A stretch of 64,000 nt of DNA from an uncultured Pseudoxanthomonas sp. (GCA_946479745.1 CAMLGZ010000004.1:62001-126000); one strand, 5' to 3'; counted from the stretch's first letter, positions 19,884-28,829 are shown. The notes: generated by a model from the sequence alone, not told the origin. Made by a program: numbers and translations.

Positions 19884-20852
19884 ATGCCCGAAACCCCCGA
19901 CAGCCCACCCAGGATCGCCCTGGTGGTCGCCAATCTAGGCACTCCGGACGCACCTACCGCCAAGGCCGTAAGGCGCTACCTGGCTGAATTTCTGCACGAC
20001 CGCCGTGTGGTCCAGCTGACCCGCTGGATCTGGTGCCCGCTGCTGCATTTCGTGGTCCTGCCCCTGCGCGGCCCGAAAGCGGCGGCCAAATACGCCAAGA
20101 TCTGGCTGCCGGAAGGCTCGCCGCTGGCCGTTCATACGCAGCGCCTGGTTGCCGCCATGCAGACACGGCTTCCGCAATGGCAGGTCGCTGCAGCAATGCG
20201 TTACGGCAAGCCCGCGCTGAAGGGCCTGCTGCCCGACCTGCGTGCGCAGGGGTTCGACAAAATCGTGGTGCTGCCGCTGTACCCGCAGTACTCCAGCACT
20301 ACCACCGCTTCGATGGAAGACGTGGTGAAGCGGGAAGCGGCAGGCATGCCGGTCGCCTTCATCGACGACTACTCGACCGAGCCGGGCTGGGTCGCCGCGG
20401 TGGCCGACTCCATTGCCCGCTGGCGGCAACAGCACGGCGCCGGCGAGCACCTGCTGTTTTCCTTCCATGGCCTGCCGCAACGCATCGCCGACAACGGCGA
20501 CCCGTATCCGCAACGCTGCGCCGCCAGCGTGCAGGCGATCGCTTCCGCGCTGGGGTTGTCGCCCGCCGAGTGGACGCTGACCTACCAGTCGCGCTTCGGC
20601 AAGGAGCGCTGGCTTTCGCCGGCCACCGACAAGGCGCTGGAAGAAATGGCCGCGCGTGGCGTGCGCCAGATCGATGTGGTGTGCCCCGGATTCGCGGTCG
20701 ATTGTCTGGAAACGCTGGAAGAAGTGGCGATGCAGTACGCCGAAGGTTTCGCGGAAAAGGGCGGCGAACTGCGCTACATCCCCTGCCTCAACGACTCCGC
20801 CGCGCACGCCGATGCGCTGGTGGGACTGGCGCGACGCGCGGTGAAGGAATGA
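19884..20852 (+). CDS. hemH: Ferrochelatase
   Basis: 322 residues. Inserts Fe2+ into protoporphyrin IX, the last step of haem synthesis. Family marks: [13 protein letters not shown] at the N-terminus, [26 protein letters not shown] with the catalytic His, and the C-terminal [14 protein letters not shown] motif with the metal-site Glu. An in-frame GTG two codons upstream (19878) is an alternative start; the ATG fits the family better. The stop overlaps the next gene's ATG, coupling the two. Confidence 0.96.
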   Translation: MPETPDSPPRIALVVANLGTPDAPTAKAVRRYLAEFLHDRRVVQLTRWIWCPLLHFVVLPLRGPKAAAKYAKIWLPEGSPLAVHTQRLVAAMQTRLPQWQVAAAMRYGKPALKGLLPDLRAQGFDKIVVLPLYPQYSSTTTASMEDVVKREAAGMPVAFIDDYSTEPGWVAAVADSIARWRQQHGAGEHLLFSFHGLPQRIADNGDPYPQRCAASVQAIASALGLSPAEWTLTYQSRFGKERWLSPATDKALEEMAARGVRQIDVVCPGFAVDCLETLEEVAMQYAEGFAEKGGELRYIPCLNDSAAHADALVGLARRAVKE

Positions 20853-21694
20853 CCGCGCGCGAGGTCGTATTCGACGTTCCGATGGGTCGCATCGCCGGCC
20901 TGCGCAGCGGAGCCCCGGGCGCAGCGAAAGTGCTGGCTCTGCACGGCTGGCTCGACAACGCCGCCAGTTTCCTGCCTCTGGCCGCGCAGCTTCCGCAGCT
21001 GGACCTGGTGATGCTGGACCTGCCGGGCCACGGCCGCAGTGCGCATCTGCCGCCTGGCGCCGACTACAACCTGCTGGTCACGGTGAACGCCGTGCTGGAC
21101 GTGGCCGACAGCCTGGGCTGGGAACGCTTCGCGCTGCTGGGGCATTCCATGGGTGCGGGCATCGGCAGCATCCTGGCCGCGTCGCTGCCGCAGCGGATCG
21201 AGCGGCTGGTCGCCATCGAAGCGCTGGGTGCATTGGCCGAAGCGCCCGAACGCACCGCGCAGCGCTTGCGCGACGGCGTGGCAGCGGCACGTGCGTTGCC
21301 GTCGAAAAAGCTGCGCGTCTTCCCCGATCTGGCCGCGCCGGTGCGCGCGCGCATGCAGGCCAACCAGCTCAGCGAAGCCAGTGCGCGTCTGCTGGTGGAG
21401 CGCGGCGTGGCGCCGGTGGAAGGCGGTTTCATCTGGAGCAGCGACCCGCGCCTCACCCTGCCCGCGTTGCAGCGCATGACCGAAGCGCAGGTGCGGCAAT
21501 TGATCGCCGGCATCGAATGTCCGGTGCAAGTGGTGTTCGCCGATCCCCCGCAACCCTATCTGCCCGAACCGCTACGCAGCGAACGCGCGGCCTTGTTGCC
21601 GCAGGGCCGGGTTGCAGTGCTGCCAGGTACGCACCATCTGCACATGGAGCAACCGGCCGCGGTGGCCGCAACCATTGGCGATTTCTTCGCCTGA
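20849..21694 (+). CDS. Alpha/beta hydrolase
   Basis: 281 residues. Alpha/beta hydrolase fold with oxyanion motif [13 protein letters not shown], nucleophile Ser100 in GHSMG and a late His (GTHHLHME). It resembles the serine-hydrolase-like (SERHL) and lipase/esterase groups; the substrate is unknown. It is coupled to hemH through ATGA (20849-20852). Confidence 0.87.
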   Translation: MTAREVVFDVPMGRIAGLRSGAPGAAKVLALHGWLDNAASFLPLAAQLPQLDLVMLDLPGHGRSAHLPPGADYNLLVTVNAVLDVADSLGWERFALLGHSMGAGIGSILAASLPQRIERLVAIEALGALAEAPERTAQRLRDGVAAARALPSKKLRVFPDLAAPVRARMQANQLSEASARLLVERGVAPVEGGFIWSSDPRLTLPALQRMTEAQVRQLIAGIECPVQVVFADPPQPYLPEPLRSERAALLPQGRVAVLPGTHHLHMEQPAAVAATIGDFFA

Positions 21695-21750
21695 TTGCGT
21701 GCGCGGCGAATGGCCTTGCTTTCGCGCTTGCCCCCGCTCTTGCTTCTGCT

Positions 21751-21834
21751 CTTGATTTTGTAGAGCCGAGCTTGCTCGGCTGCTCTTGATCTTGGCGAAG
21801 AGCAGCCGAGCAAGCTCGGCTCTACAAAATCAAG
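21751..21834. repeat. Palindromic repeat, family B, extended copy
   Basis: Core GTAGAGCCGAGCTTGCTCGGC and its complement (21760-21825), with the pairing extended outward through TTGATTTT/AAAATCAA and CGCTCTTG/CAAGAGCG. The outer parts suggest two insertions or a longer ancestral element. It separates two convergent genes. Confidence 0.88.
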
Positions 21835-21863
21835 AGCGGGAGCAGCAGGGAACGTATCTGCGT

Positions 21864-21890
21864 GCGTCGGGGGCGTAGCCCCGACCTACG
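21864..21890. repeat. Palindromic repeat, family E, short copy
   Basis: GCGTCGGGGGCGTAGCCCCG followed by ACCTACG; same core as 17250-17275. The TAG stop of the metallopeptidase gene (CTA, 21886-21888) lies in the repeat, the same arrangement as in tatC. Confidence 0.85.
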
Positions 21891-22680
21891 CGGATACCAG
21901 CGCGCGCAGGCTGGCTTTCAGCTGACGGCCCTGGGCATGGAAGTACTCGCGTTCGTCGCGCCATGCCGGGAAGCGGGATTCCACCTCATGCCAGAACCTG
22001 GGCGAATGGTCGGCGTGGATCAGGTGGCAGAGTTCGTGCACCAGGACGTATTCGAACGCCGAAGGCCGCCCCAGCACCAGCGACAAATCCATCGCCAGCG
22101 AACCCTCCGGGCTTAGCGAACCCCATTGGGACGACATCACCTTCAGGCGCAGACGGGCCGGCGCACGCGGCAGACCGGGCAGATATTTCGGCAGCCAACG
22201 GCCCATGTCGGCGCGCGCCTCGGCTTCATAGAACTCGCGCAGCACGCGTCGCAATGCGGCGTCGCCGGCTTTGGCGGGAGCATCCTTGGCAGGAGCATGG
22301 AAATGCAGACCGTCGGGATCGCGCGTGAGTCGCGTGTAGCGCCCCTCGTGCCAATGCAGCGGCATTTGTTCGCCGCGCAGGGGCAGGCGGTCGGTCGTGC
22401 CACGCACCAGTGCGGGCGATGCGTCATTGCTGGAGTACTTCTCCAGCTGTACCAACAGCCAGTGACGGTGTTCCTGCAGAAATCGCTCGCCGGACACCAG
22501 GCTCGCGCGCGCTGGCAGGGTCAGCCGCGCCCCGCGCTCATCCACGCTCAGTTTGATGCGTTTGGCGCGCGGGTCGCGCACGCGCTGTACGTCGATCCGC
22601 CCGTTGTCCGCCAGTTCCAGGGTGACCACGTCGCGTTCGACGGAACGCGGGGGCAGGATACGGAGGCGGCGCAGCAGCAT
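21886..22680 (-). CDS. YgjP-like (DUF45/SprT-type) zinc metallopeptidase
   Basis: 264 residues. Zinc site H215-E-L-C-H219 (YVLVHELCHLIHADHS) with a third ligand likely His225, and the preceding SSQWGSLSPEGSLAMDLSL region typical of YgjP/DUF45 proteins. The biological target is unknown. The start at 22680 follows family length; the frame continues upstream without homology. The stop codon is provided by repeat family E. It is downstream of rdgC on the same strand but behind a strong terminator. Confidence 0.86.
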   Translation of the reverse strand: MLLRRLRILPPRSVERDVVTLELADNGRIDVQRVRDPRAKRIKLSVDERGARLTLPARASLVSGERFLQEHRHWLLVQLEKYSSNDASPALVRGTTDRLPLRGEQMPLHWHEGRYTRLTRDPDGLHFHAPAKDAPAKAGDAALRRVLREFYEAEARADMGRWLPKYLPGLPRAPARLRLKVMSSQWGSLSPEGSLAMDLSLVLGRPSAFEYVLVHELCHLIHADHSPRFWHEVESRFPAWRDEREYFHAQGRQLKASLRALVSA

Positions 22681-22700
22681 GCCGCCGATTATGGAGTATG

Positions 22701-22736
22701 AAAAAAGAAAATCCCGCGGCACTGCGCGGGATTTTC
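22701..22736 (-). terminator. Rho-independent terminator of rdgC
   Basis: A 12-bp perfect stem, GAAAATCCCGCG (22707-22718) with CGCGGGATTTTC (22725-22736), 6-base loop, followed on the minus strand by six Ts. It starts 25 bases after the rdgC stop. Confidence 0.88.
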
Positions 22737-22760
22737 ATCATAGGTTGCGTTTTCCGAGCC

Positions 22761-23666
22761 TCAGGCCTCGGCCTTGCTCAGTTTCAAGGCCGTTTCCAGC
22801 ACCGCGAACAGGCGCTTCACTTCACCGCTCATCAAGGCGAAGCGCGCATCCAGCTCCGCGCGCAGGTCTTCGCGTTCGGTGTTCTCCAGCTGGTCCACCG
22901 CGCCGTCGAGGAATTTCAGCTTACGGATGATCAAATCCTCGCCGAGCACGAAGGACAGATGGTCGTCCAAAGTCAGGGCCAGTTTGGTGACCTGCTTGCC
23001 CGCTTCCAGATGCTTGGCGATTTCGTCGCTCTGCAGGTCCTGGTTCTGGCACTTGACCACCGCACCGCCGTCCATCGCGTCCTTCATCTCGCACTCTTCG
23101 CCCAGGGCCAGGCCTTCGGGCAGCGGTTCGCCGGCGATCCAGCCGGTCAGAATGGAGCGCGGAGCCACTTCCGCATTCAACGGCAACGCGGGAAAACTGC
23201 CCATCGCGTGGCGGATTTCGGAGACCACGTTTTCGGCGCTCTTGCGCGAGGAACTGTCCACGGCCACGAAGCCATGCTCCAGATCCAGCAGCGCATCGGT
23301 GCGCGAGGGCCGCACGAAGGCGCGCGGAAGCAGTTCGTGCACCAGGTCTTCCTTGATGCGCTTGCGGGTGCGTCCGCCGGGTTTGCGGCCTTCCTTCTGC
23401 TCTATCTCGGCCAGCTTCTTGCCCAGCAGGTCGTTGACCACGGCGGCGGGCAGCAACCGGTCTTCGCCGCCGACGGTCAGCCAGATGGAATTGCCGATGC
23501 GGTGCGAGAACTCCTCCGAATCGCGGCCGAAGGGCGAGACGAAACCGCGCGAGGAAAGTTCAAGGGCGCCGACCGGCTTGAGCGGGACTTCAGCGAGCAG
23601 GCTGTCGAGTTGGGAAAAATCCAGGGTGGTGGGGAAGCGGAACAGGGTCAGGTTGCGAAAGAACAT
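22761..23666 (-). CDS. rdgC: Recombination-associated protein RdgC
   Basis: 301 residues, normal length. N-terminus MFFRNLTLFRF and FVSPFGR, and the C-terminal LDGAVDQLENTEREDLRAELDARFALM block are typical. RdgC is a ring-shaped, non-specific DNA-binding protein that can restrain RecA. It stands alone with its own terminator. Confidence 0.95.
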   Translation of the reverse strand: MFFRNLTLFRFPTTLDFSQLDSLLAEVPLKPVGALELSSRGFVSPFGRDSEEFSHRIGNSIWLTVGGEDRLLPAAVVNDLLGKKLAEIEQKEGRKPGGRTRKRIKEDLVHELLPRAFVRPSRTDALLDLEHGFVAVDSSSRKSAENVVSEIRHAMGSFPALPLNAEVAPRSILTGWIAGEPLPEGLALGEECEMKDAMDGGAVVKCQNQDLQSDEIAKHLEAGKQVTKLALTLDDHLSFVLGEDLIIRKLKFLDGAVDQLENTEREDLRAELDARFALMSGEVKRLFAVLETALKLSKAEA

Positions 23667-23725
23667 CAGGTATCCGGTGGGGTGAATGACAAGAGAAATG
23701 GAGGAGGAAATACTTTTTTCAGATC

Positions 23726-23797
23726 GTCATCCCGGCGAATGCCGGGACCCAACTATGCGTGTGGCGATGCTTGGGTCCCGGCATTCGCCGGGATGAC
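23726..23797. repeat. Palindromic repeat, family C variant (GTCATCCCGGCGAATGCCGGGACCC)
   Basis: Two arms of about 27 bases, themselves palindromic, around a ~20-base spacer. The ttcA stop codon lies in the spacer and the last ~15 codons of ttcA are read through the right arm. Confidence 0.9.
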
Positions 23798-24634
23798 GGT
23801 TTCATTTTTGGCGGCCAGGCCCAGGAAATCGAACAGTTTCGGATCCGCCAGCTGCGAAGGCTCCACCCGCCCCAGCGCCCGCGCGATCTGATCGATGCGC
23901 CCGGGCGTTTCAGCCTCCCACGCCGCCATCATCTTCTGCACCTGCTTGCGCTGCAGATTGTCCTGCGAACCGCACAGGTTGCAGGGAATGATCGGAAAGG
24001 CCATCGCTTCGGCATGCGCTGCGATCTCCGCTTCGCTGACATAGGCCAGCGGGCGGATCACTACGTGCCGGCCGTCATCGCTGAGCAGCTTGGGCGGCAT
24101 GGCGCTGAGCTTGGCGTGAAAGAACAGGTTGAGGAAGAACGTGGCCACCGCGTCGTCGCGGTGATGGCCCAGCGCAATTCTGGTGAAGCCATGGGCCGAG
24201 GCATGCGCGTACAGCGCGCCGCGCCGCAACCGCGAACACAGCGAACACATGGTGCGGCCTTCCGGAATCACCCGGCTGACCACCGAATAGGTGTCCTGCT
24301 CGATGATCTGGAAAGACACGCCCAGACCGCGCAGGTAGCCGGGCAATACGTGGGCGTCGTAGCCGGGCTGTTTCTGGTCCAGGTGCACGGCCACCAGTTC
24401 AAAATCCACCGGCGCCTTCTTCTGCAACTGCAGCAGGATATCCAGCAGGGTGTAGCTGTCCTTGCCGCCGGACAGGCAGACCATGACCTTGTCGCCGGCT
24501 TCGATCATGCCGTAGTCGGCAATGGCCTGGCCGACCTGCCTGCGCAGGCCCAGCGCGCGTTTGCCGTCCGCCCCTGCCGGGAGACGGGGAGCGGGATCGC
24601 GCAGCGGGGAAGGAAGGGGACTGACGGCGGTCAT
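23753..24634 (-). CDS. ttcA: tRNA 2-thiocytidine(32) synthetase TtcA
   Basis: 293 residues. N-type ATP pyrophosphatase with PP-loop SGGKDS (55-60) and two cysteine pairs, CSLC (130-133) and CNLC (218-221), which hold the Fe-S cluster. It thiolates C32 of some tRNAs. The tail [14 protein letters not shown] is not TtcA sequence; it is translated from repeat family C. An ATG four codons upstream (24646) is an alternative start. Divergent from the DUF465 gene. Confidence 0.95.
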   Translation of the reverse strand: MTAVSPLPSPLRDPAPRLPAGADGKRALGLRRQVGQAIADYGMIEAGDKVMVCLSGGKDSYTLLDILLQLQKKAPVDFELVAVHLDQKQPGYDAHVLPGYLRGLGVSFQIIEQDTYSVVSRVIPEGRTMCSLCSRLRRGALYAHASAHGFTRIALGHHRDDAVATFFLNLFFHAKLSAMPPKLLSDDGRHVVIRPLAYVSEAEIAAHAEAMAFPIIPCNLCGSQDNLQRKQVQKMMAAWEAETPGRIDQIARALGRVEPSQLADPKLFDFLGLAAKNETVIPANAGTQASPHA

Positions 24635-24701
24635 CGAGTGCCCCATTGTACCGGCCGCGTCCGCGATGACGGGCGCCGGGCCTGCGGTGTACGCTGGCCG
24701 C

Positions 24702-24908
24702 GTGGAATCCCTGAGCCTTTCCGAAATCACCCGGCGCGTGTCCGAGCTCAAGCTCGAGCACCGCAATCTCGACGCCGAGATAGATCGCCTGATCGCCGAT
24801 ATCCAGGCCGACGAGATCACCATCAAGCGCCTGAAGAAGCGCAAGTTGTGGCTGAAGGACTGCATCTCCCGGCTGGAAAGTGCGCTGATCCCGGACGAGC
24901 CGGCGTAG
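24702..24908 (+). CDS. DUF465 (YdcH-like) small coiled-coil protein
   Basis: 68 residues; helical hairpin with the DUF465 pattern [16 protein letters not shown] and [15 protein letters not shown]. Function unknown for the family. The start is uncertain: GTG at 24702 gives the family length, ATG at 24666 would add 12 residues. Divergent from ttcA; it ends beside the family D repeat. Confidence 0.75.
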   Translation: MESLSLSEITRRVSELKLEHRNLDAEIDRLIADIQADEITIKRLKKRKLWLKDCISRLESALIPDEPA

Positions 24909-24914
24909 AGGCTC

Positions 24915-25096
24915 TGCTCTGCCTCCTCCCTTGCGAAGCAGGGGAGGATTGAGGAGGGGTGCCTTTGATCTTGATTTTGGTTTCGCTCCTGCGTCGCTCT
25001 TGATGCTCATGCACCCCGCCAAAAGCACCCCTCCCCCTCAGCCGCTTGAGGCGGCTTCGAGCTCCCCTGCGCTATGCGCAAGGGAGGGGCAGAGCG
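24915..25096. repeat. Long repeat, family D, left copy
   Basis: About 180 bases running from CTCCCTTGCGAAGCAGGGGAGG through GATGCTCATGCACCCCGC to CCGCTTGAGGCGGC and GCGCAAGGGAGGGGCAGAG. Its ends are inverted versions of each other. The whole element recurs in opposite orientation at 26028-26188, with the acyltransferase gene between the two copies; a third, diverged copy is at 63321-63506. Confidence 0.9.
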
Positions 25097-25249
25097 TGCT
25101 TGCTCCAATCCCCGCCGTTGCTCTTACTGACGTGATGCGTCACTAGCGGCTTTGCCGGCGCAACACTGGCCGCCGATAACCGGCCCGATAAGCAAGATGT
25201 GCGGCCAAAACGCGTCATTCAGGATTGGCCCGATGCTTGCGTAACTGTG
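25097..25249 (+). other. Gene-free leader between repeat D and the acyltransferase gene
   Basis: About 150 bases without an open frame I can support. It is less GC-rich than its surroundings and includes GACGTGATGCGTCAC and several GGCC-rich short inverted repeats. It probably holds the promoter of the gene at 25287, but I see no convincing -35/-10 pair. Confidence 0.4.
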
Positions 25250-25280
25250 AACAGAAGCTCGTTTTCTTCTGTTTTCAGGA
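25250..25280 (+). promoter_or_regulatory. Terminator-like hairpin directly before the ribosome binding site
   Basis: AACAGAAG (25250-25257) pairs perfectly with CTTCTGTT (25266-25273) around an 8-base loop, and TT then CAGGA follow. AGGA (25277-25280) is the likely ribosome binding site of the GTG at 25287. The hairpin could attenuate transcription or gate translation of the acyltransferase. Confidence 0.45.
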
Positions 25281-25286
25281 TTTGCG

Positions 25287-26018
25287 GTGAATGACAACCT
25301 TGCACCTGGCCCCACGCTGACCGGCGCCTACGACCCCGCAGGCCGTGAGCCGCTGCGCGGGTCCCGGCTGTCGCGGGGCGAGCCCTTGCGGGTGCGGCGT
25401 ATCCAGCCTGGGGAGCCGCTGGGGGATGTGCAGAGACTGCGCCGCGAGGTGTATTTCCAGGAGCAGGGAAAGAACGACAAGCTGCACAGCCGACGCGTCT
25501 CGGACGGATTGGATGCCAGCGGCACGGTCGTGGTGGTGGAGGAAGGCCGCCAGGCCGTGGCTACCCTGCGCATGCACGACTTCGGCTCGCCGGCGGTGCA
25601 GGTCGAATACGGCAGCCTGTTCCAGATAGATCGCTTCGCGCGCACCTGGCCGTTGGAGCGGGTGGCGGTATGCACGCGTTTCGCGGTGCAGGCCGAGCGG
25701 CGCGCCAAGGCCGTGCTCGATGCGCTGGTCGAGGAAACCTACCGCCATGCCCACGAACAAGGCATCCAGTTCGGATTGATCGCCTGCGAGCCCTTCCTGT
25801 ACAGCGTGTTCGAACACTACGGTTTCCGCGAATATCTGCCGCCGGCCGTATTGCCCTCCGGGCTGGCCCTGCTGCGCATGGGTCTGGTGGTCGACGCTGC
25901 CGCGCTGTTGCGCGAATGCGACTCGCCGCTGCTGTCGCTGGTGCGCAACCCGGTGGCGGGCAACGCCGCGCAAGGGTGGCTGATGCGTACGTTTCCGGAA
26001 AAGAGTTCCGCGCTTTAG
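25287..26018 (+). CDS. GNAT-fold acyltransferase resembling LuxI/FeeM N-acyl synthases
   Basis: 243 residues. The central part follows the autoinducer-synthase/FeeM pattern: R53-E-V-Y-F, paired acids D73 and D76 (SDGLD), VATLR95, then E124-R-V-A-V-C-T-R131-F-A-V, comparable to the W-E-x-S-R-F-A-V stretch of LuxI proteins. A classical GNAT end motif, EHYGF (176-180), follows. The family uses acyl-ACP or acyl-CoA to acylate an amino acid or homoserine lactone; which product is made here is unknown, and no LuxR homologue is adjacent. The start is GTG with AGGA six bases ahead. The gene sits alone between inverted copies of repeat D and next to plsB, which also uses acyl-ACP/CoA. Confidence 0.7.
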   Translation: MNDNLAPGPTLTGAYDPAGREPLRGSRLSRGEPLRVRRIQPGEPLGDVQRLRREVYFQEQGKNDKLHSRRVSDGLDASGTVVVVEEGRQAVATLRMHDFGSPAVQVEYGSLFQIDRFARTWPLERVAVCTRFAVQAERRAKAVLDALVEETYRHAHEQGIQFGLIACEPFLYSVFEHYGFREYLPPAVLPSGLALLRMGLVVDAAALLRECDSPLLSLVRNPVAGNAAQGWLMRTFPEKSSAL

Positions 26019-26027
26019 AGACTTTGT

Positions 26028-26188
26028 TCTGCCCCCTCCCTTGCGCGCAGCGCAGGGGAGCTCGAAGCCGCCTCAAGCGGCTGAGGGGGAGGGGTGCTCT
26101 TCGCGGGGTGCATGAGCATCGAGAACAAGAGCAAAAAGCCAAGATCAAAGGCAACCCTCCCCTGCTTCGCAAGGGATGGGGCAGAGCA
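26028..26188. repeat. Long repeat, family D, right (inverted) copy
   Basis: Reverse complement of 24915-25096 with small differences; shared blocks include GAGCTCGAAGCCGCCTCAAG and GGGGTGCATGAGCATC. It begins ten bases after the acyltransferase stop and ends 14 bases before the plsB stop. Confidence 0.9.
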
Positions 26189-26201
26189 GGGCACGCAGAG
26201 C

Positions 26202-28829
26202 TCAGTCCTGCGGCGCGACCTCGACCTCGGGCTTGGCCGCTTCCGGGCTCACCCGCTCGATGGTGTGGCGCAGCTCGCGGCCCAGGATGACCTTGGCGTC
26301 CTTGGCCCAGGCGTCCAGGCGTTCGTCGAACACCAGCTTGCTGTTCTCGTCGGGCCATACCAGCTTCAGTTCGCGCAGTTTCTGGATGAAGCCGCGGAAC
26401 AGGGCCTTGTCGAAAAACTCCGGCGCCGCCGGCGCATACAGCAGGCTCAAACGCTGCGCCGATTGCTGGCACAGGCTTTCCAGCTCCGCTGCACCCAGCA
26501 CGCCTGGGCCGTTCTTCACCAGCACGCTGATGGCGATGTAGTAGCGCTCGAAGGCCTGTTGCAATGAATGGCCGATGGCGCGCAGGCGGAACACTTCGTC
26601 GGTCTGGCCGGCGTTGCGTTGCAGGATGCCGCCGTCGTCCTCGTTCACCTGCTCCAGCAGGCCTTCGCGCACGAATACGTCGATGGTCTTGTCCAGACGT
26701 TCGGCGAATTCGTCTTCGCTCCAGGGCAGGAACAATTCCGCCTGCAGGAACGGGTACAGCGAGCGGCCCAGCTTGATCACCCGCTGCCGCACCATGCGCC
26801 GGTTGGTCTGGAAACAGCAGGCGATCCACGCGGCGGCGGTGAACAGATGCAGCACGTTGTTGCGGTAGTAGCTCATCAGCACCGCGGTGTCTTCGCTGAC
26901 CACGTCCAGCACGTCGCCCAGCGGATGCTTGATGCGTTGCAGGACGTTGATGTCCAGACCGTGGGCGATGATGCGTTCGGGCGTGTGCGGGGTGACGGTA
27001 ACGCGGTCCGAGTACGGCATTTCGACCAGCAGCGTCTTGCACAGTTCGATCTGCGCGATCAGGTCGGCTTCGCCCATCGCGTGTTTGGGCGTGGACAGCA
27101 GGGCCAGGGCCAGCAGGTTGATCGGGTTGACGTCGGCCGCGGCATTGATGTGTACGTGGATCTGATCGGCCAGCACGTCGATGGTGTCGGACAGCCAGGC
27201 GGGCTTGTCTTCCTCGCCCAATGCTTCGCCGTTCCACTCGGGTGCATGTTTGGCCAGCACGTCGCTGAGCGGAATGGCTTCGCCGAAATTCACCACCACC
27301 TGGCCGTAGTTCTGCCGCAGCACCTTGGGGATACCCCACAGCAGCGCCCAGATGGATTCCTTTTCCTTGGGCCTGCCGCTGAGCTCGTCCAGATAGCTGT
27401 TGCCCTCCAGCAGCTTCTCGTAGCCGATGTACACCGGCTGGAACAGAACCGGTTTCTTCGGCTGGCGCAGGAACGCCCGCACCGTCATCGAGATCATGCC
27501 GCCCTTGGGCTGCAGCAGCCGCCCGGTACGCGAACGCCCGCCTTCGATGAAGTACTCCAGCGAATAGCCGCCGGAAACCAATTGCGCCACGTACTCGGTG
27601 AACACCGCCGAATACAGCGGGTTGCCGCGGAAACTGCGGCGCATGAAGAACGCGCCACCCTTGCGCAGCAAGGTGCCGATCACCGGCAGGTTGAGATTGA
27701 TGCCGGCGGCGATGTGCGGCGGCACGATGCCGCGTTCGTACAGCAGGTAGGACAGCAGCAGATAATCCATGTGGCTGCGGTGGCAGGGCACGTAGACCAC
27801 TTCATGGCCGGGCGCGGCTGCCTTGAACTTGTCCAGGTGATGGACCAGCACGCCATCGTAGATGCGGTTCCAGACATGGGTCAGCAGGAAGCTGGCCGAA
27901 CGCACCACCGGATTGGAGTAGTCGGCGGCCACTTCCCAGGCATAGGCGTGGGCTTTCTTCCACGCGTCCTCGGGTTTGATGTTGTCGCGCTTGGCCTGGA
28001 TGGCGATGGCCTCGCGCACCGGCTCAGCGGCCAGCACCTGGTCCACCAGCAGGCGACGGGTGGAGAGATCGGGACCTATCACCGCTTCGCGGATGCGGTG
28101 GAAGTGCGTGCGCAGCACGCGCGAGAGTTTGCGCACGGTGCGTTCGGGCGGCAGGTCCTCGGCGATGCTTTCGCGGATGGAGACCGGCGCGGCGAAACGC
28201 ACGATGGTGTCGCGGCCGTTCAACAGGATCGCCAGCAGGCGGCGGAAGCGGCCGACGATGGCCCAGTTTTCCGAGAACAGCACCGAGAACCAGCCGCTGG
28301 CCTTGTCAGGCGAACGGCCGACGAAGATCGACACCGGCACCAGCTGCACGTCCAGCTCCGGATTGGCGCGGTGGGCCTGCAACAGGCGGGCGAGCGAACC
28401 GGAGTGGGTCTTGGTGCTGCCCGGTTCGGGGATCAGCGCGCCGGCGTTGCGCCGCGACAGGGCCACATAGGCGCGTTTGCGGCCGAGTGGATCGCCGGGC
28501 AGCGGGGAAAGCGGCGAGGGCATGCCGGCATCGCGGCAGGCGCGGTCCAGGATCAGGGCGTTGGAAAGGCCGTAGTCCTCCAGCACGTAGCAGATCGGGC
28601 GGGTGTCCACGTACTGGCGCGGGTCTTCGGGCTCGATGCTGGGCGTCAGCCAGGGATCGGCCAGCTTGCTCATCAGGTTGGCCCAGAGCGGACGCTTGGG
28701 CGGGCGTGTGGGCGGACGCGGACCCGCAGAGAAGGGCTCCAGCGGCGGTTTGGGCTCTGGTGAAGGGTCGGACGGCGGCGGTGTCGCGTCCGGAAACGGC
28801 AGGGAGTTCTGTTCGGGCATCGGCGACAT
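26202..28829 (-). CDS. plsB: Glycerol-3-phosphate 1-O-acyltransferase PlsB
   Basis: 875 residues. Transfers an acyl group from acyl-ACP or acyl-CoA to glycerol 3-phosphate, the first step of phospholipid synthesis, at the inner membrane. The acyltransferase domain has the H-x4-D motif (CHRSHMDY) and the downstream GAFFMRRSFRGNPLY and FIEGGRSRTGR blocks. The first 50 residues are Pro-rich and poorly conserved. ATG at 28829 is used; 28820 is possible. It follows the lipoprotein gene by 36 bases and is likely cotranscribed. Confidence 0.95.
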   Translation of the reverse strand: MSPMPEQNSLPFPDATPPPSDPSPEPKPPLEPFSAGPRPPTRPPKRPLWANLMSKLADPWLTPSIEPEDPRQYVDTRPICYVLEDYGLSNALILDRACRDAGMPSPLSPLPGDPLGRKRAYVALSRRNAGALIPEPGSTKTHSGSLARLLQAHRANPELDVQLVPVSIFVGRSPDKASGWFSVLFSENWAIVGRFRRLLAILLNGRDTIVRFAAPVSIRESIAEDLPPERTVRKLSRVLRTHFHRIREAVIGPDLSTRRLLVDQVLAAEPVREAIAIQAKRDNIKPEDAWKKAHAYAWEVAADYSNPVVRSASFLLTHVWNRIYDGVLVHHLDKFKAAAPGHEVVYVPCHRSHMDYLLLSYLLYERGIVPPHIAAGINLNLPVIGTLLRKGGAFFMRRSFRGNPLYSAVFTEYVAQLVSGGYSLEYFIEGGRSRTGRLLQPKGGMISMTVRAFLRQPKKPVLFQPVYIGYEKLLEGNSYLDELSGRPKEKESIWALLWGIPKVLRQNYGQVVVNFGEAIPLSDVLAKHAPEWNGEALGEEDKPAWLSDTIDVLADQIHVHINAAADVNPINLLALALLSTPKHAMGEADLIAQIELCKTLLVEMPYSDRVTVTPHTPERIIAHGLDINVLQRIKHPLGDVLDVVSEDTAVLMSYYRNNVLHLFTAAAWIACCFQTNRRMVRQRVIKLGRSLYPFLQAELFLPWSEDEFAERLDKTIDVFVREGLLEQVNEDDGGILQRNAGQTDEVFRLRAIGHSLQQAFERYYIAISVLVKNGPGVLGAAELESLCQQSAQRLSLLYAPAAPEFFDKALFRGFIQKLRELKLVWPDENSKLVFDERLDAWAKDAKVILGRELRHTIERVSPEAAKPEVEVAPQD

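Noticed and set aside
25097..25290. Riboswitch or T-box upstream of the acyltransferase
   Set aside because: Only one convincing hairpin; no conserved riboswitch core or tRNA-binding motif recognised.
24915..26188. IS element or composite transposon around the acyltransferase
   Set aside because: The flanks are long inverted repeats, but there is no transposase gene, no short target duplication that I can see, and the same repeat occurs alone at 63.3 kb. Kept only as a finding about a cassette-like layout.
26094..26190. Small gene starting in repeat D (MSIENKSKK-type frame)
   Set aside because: The frame is repeat sequence running into the antisense of plsB; no homology and no ribosome binding site.
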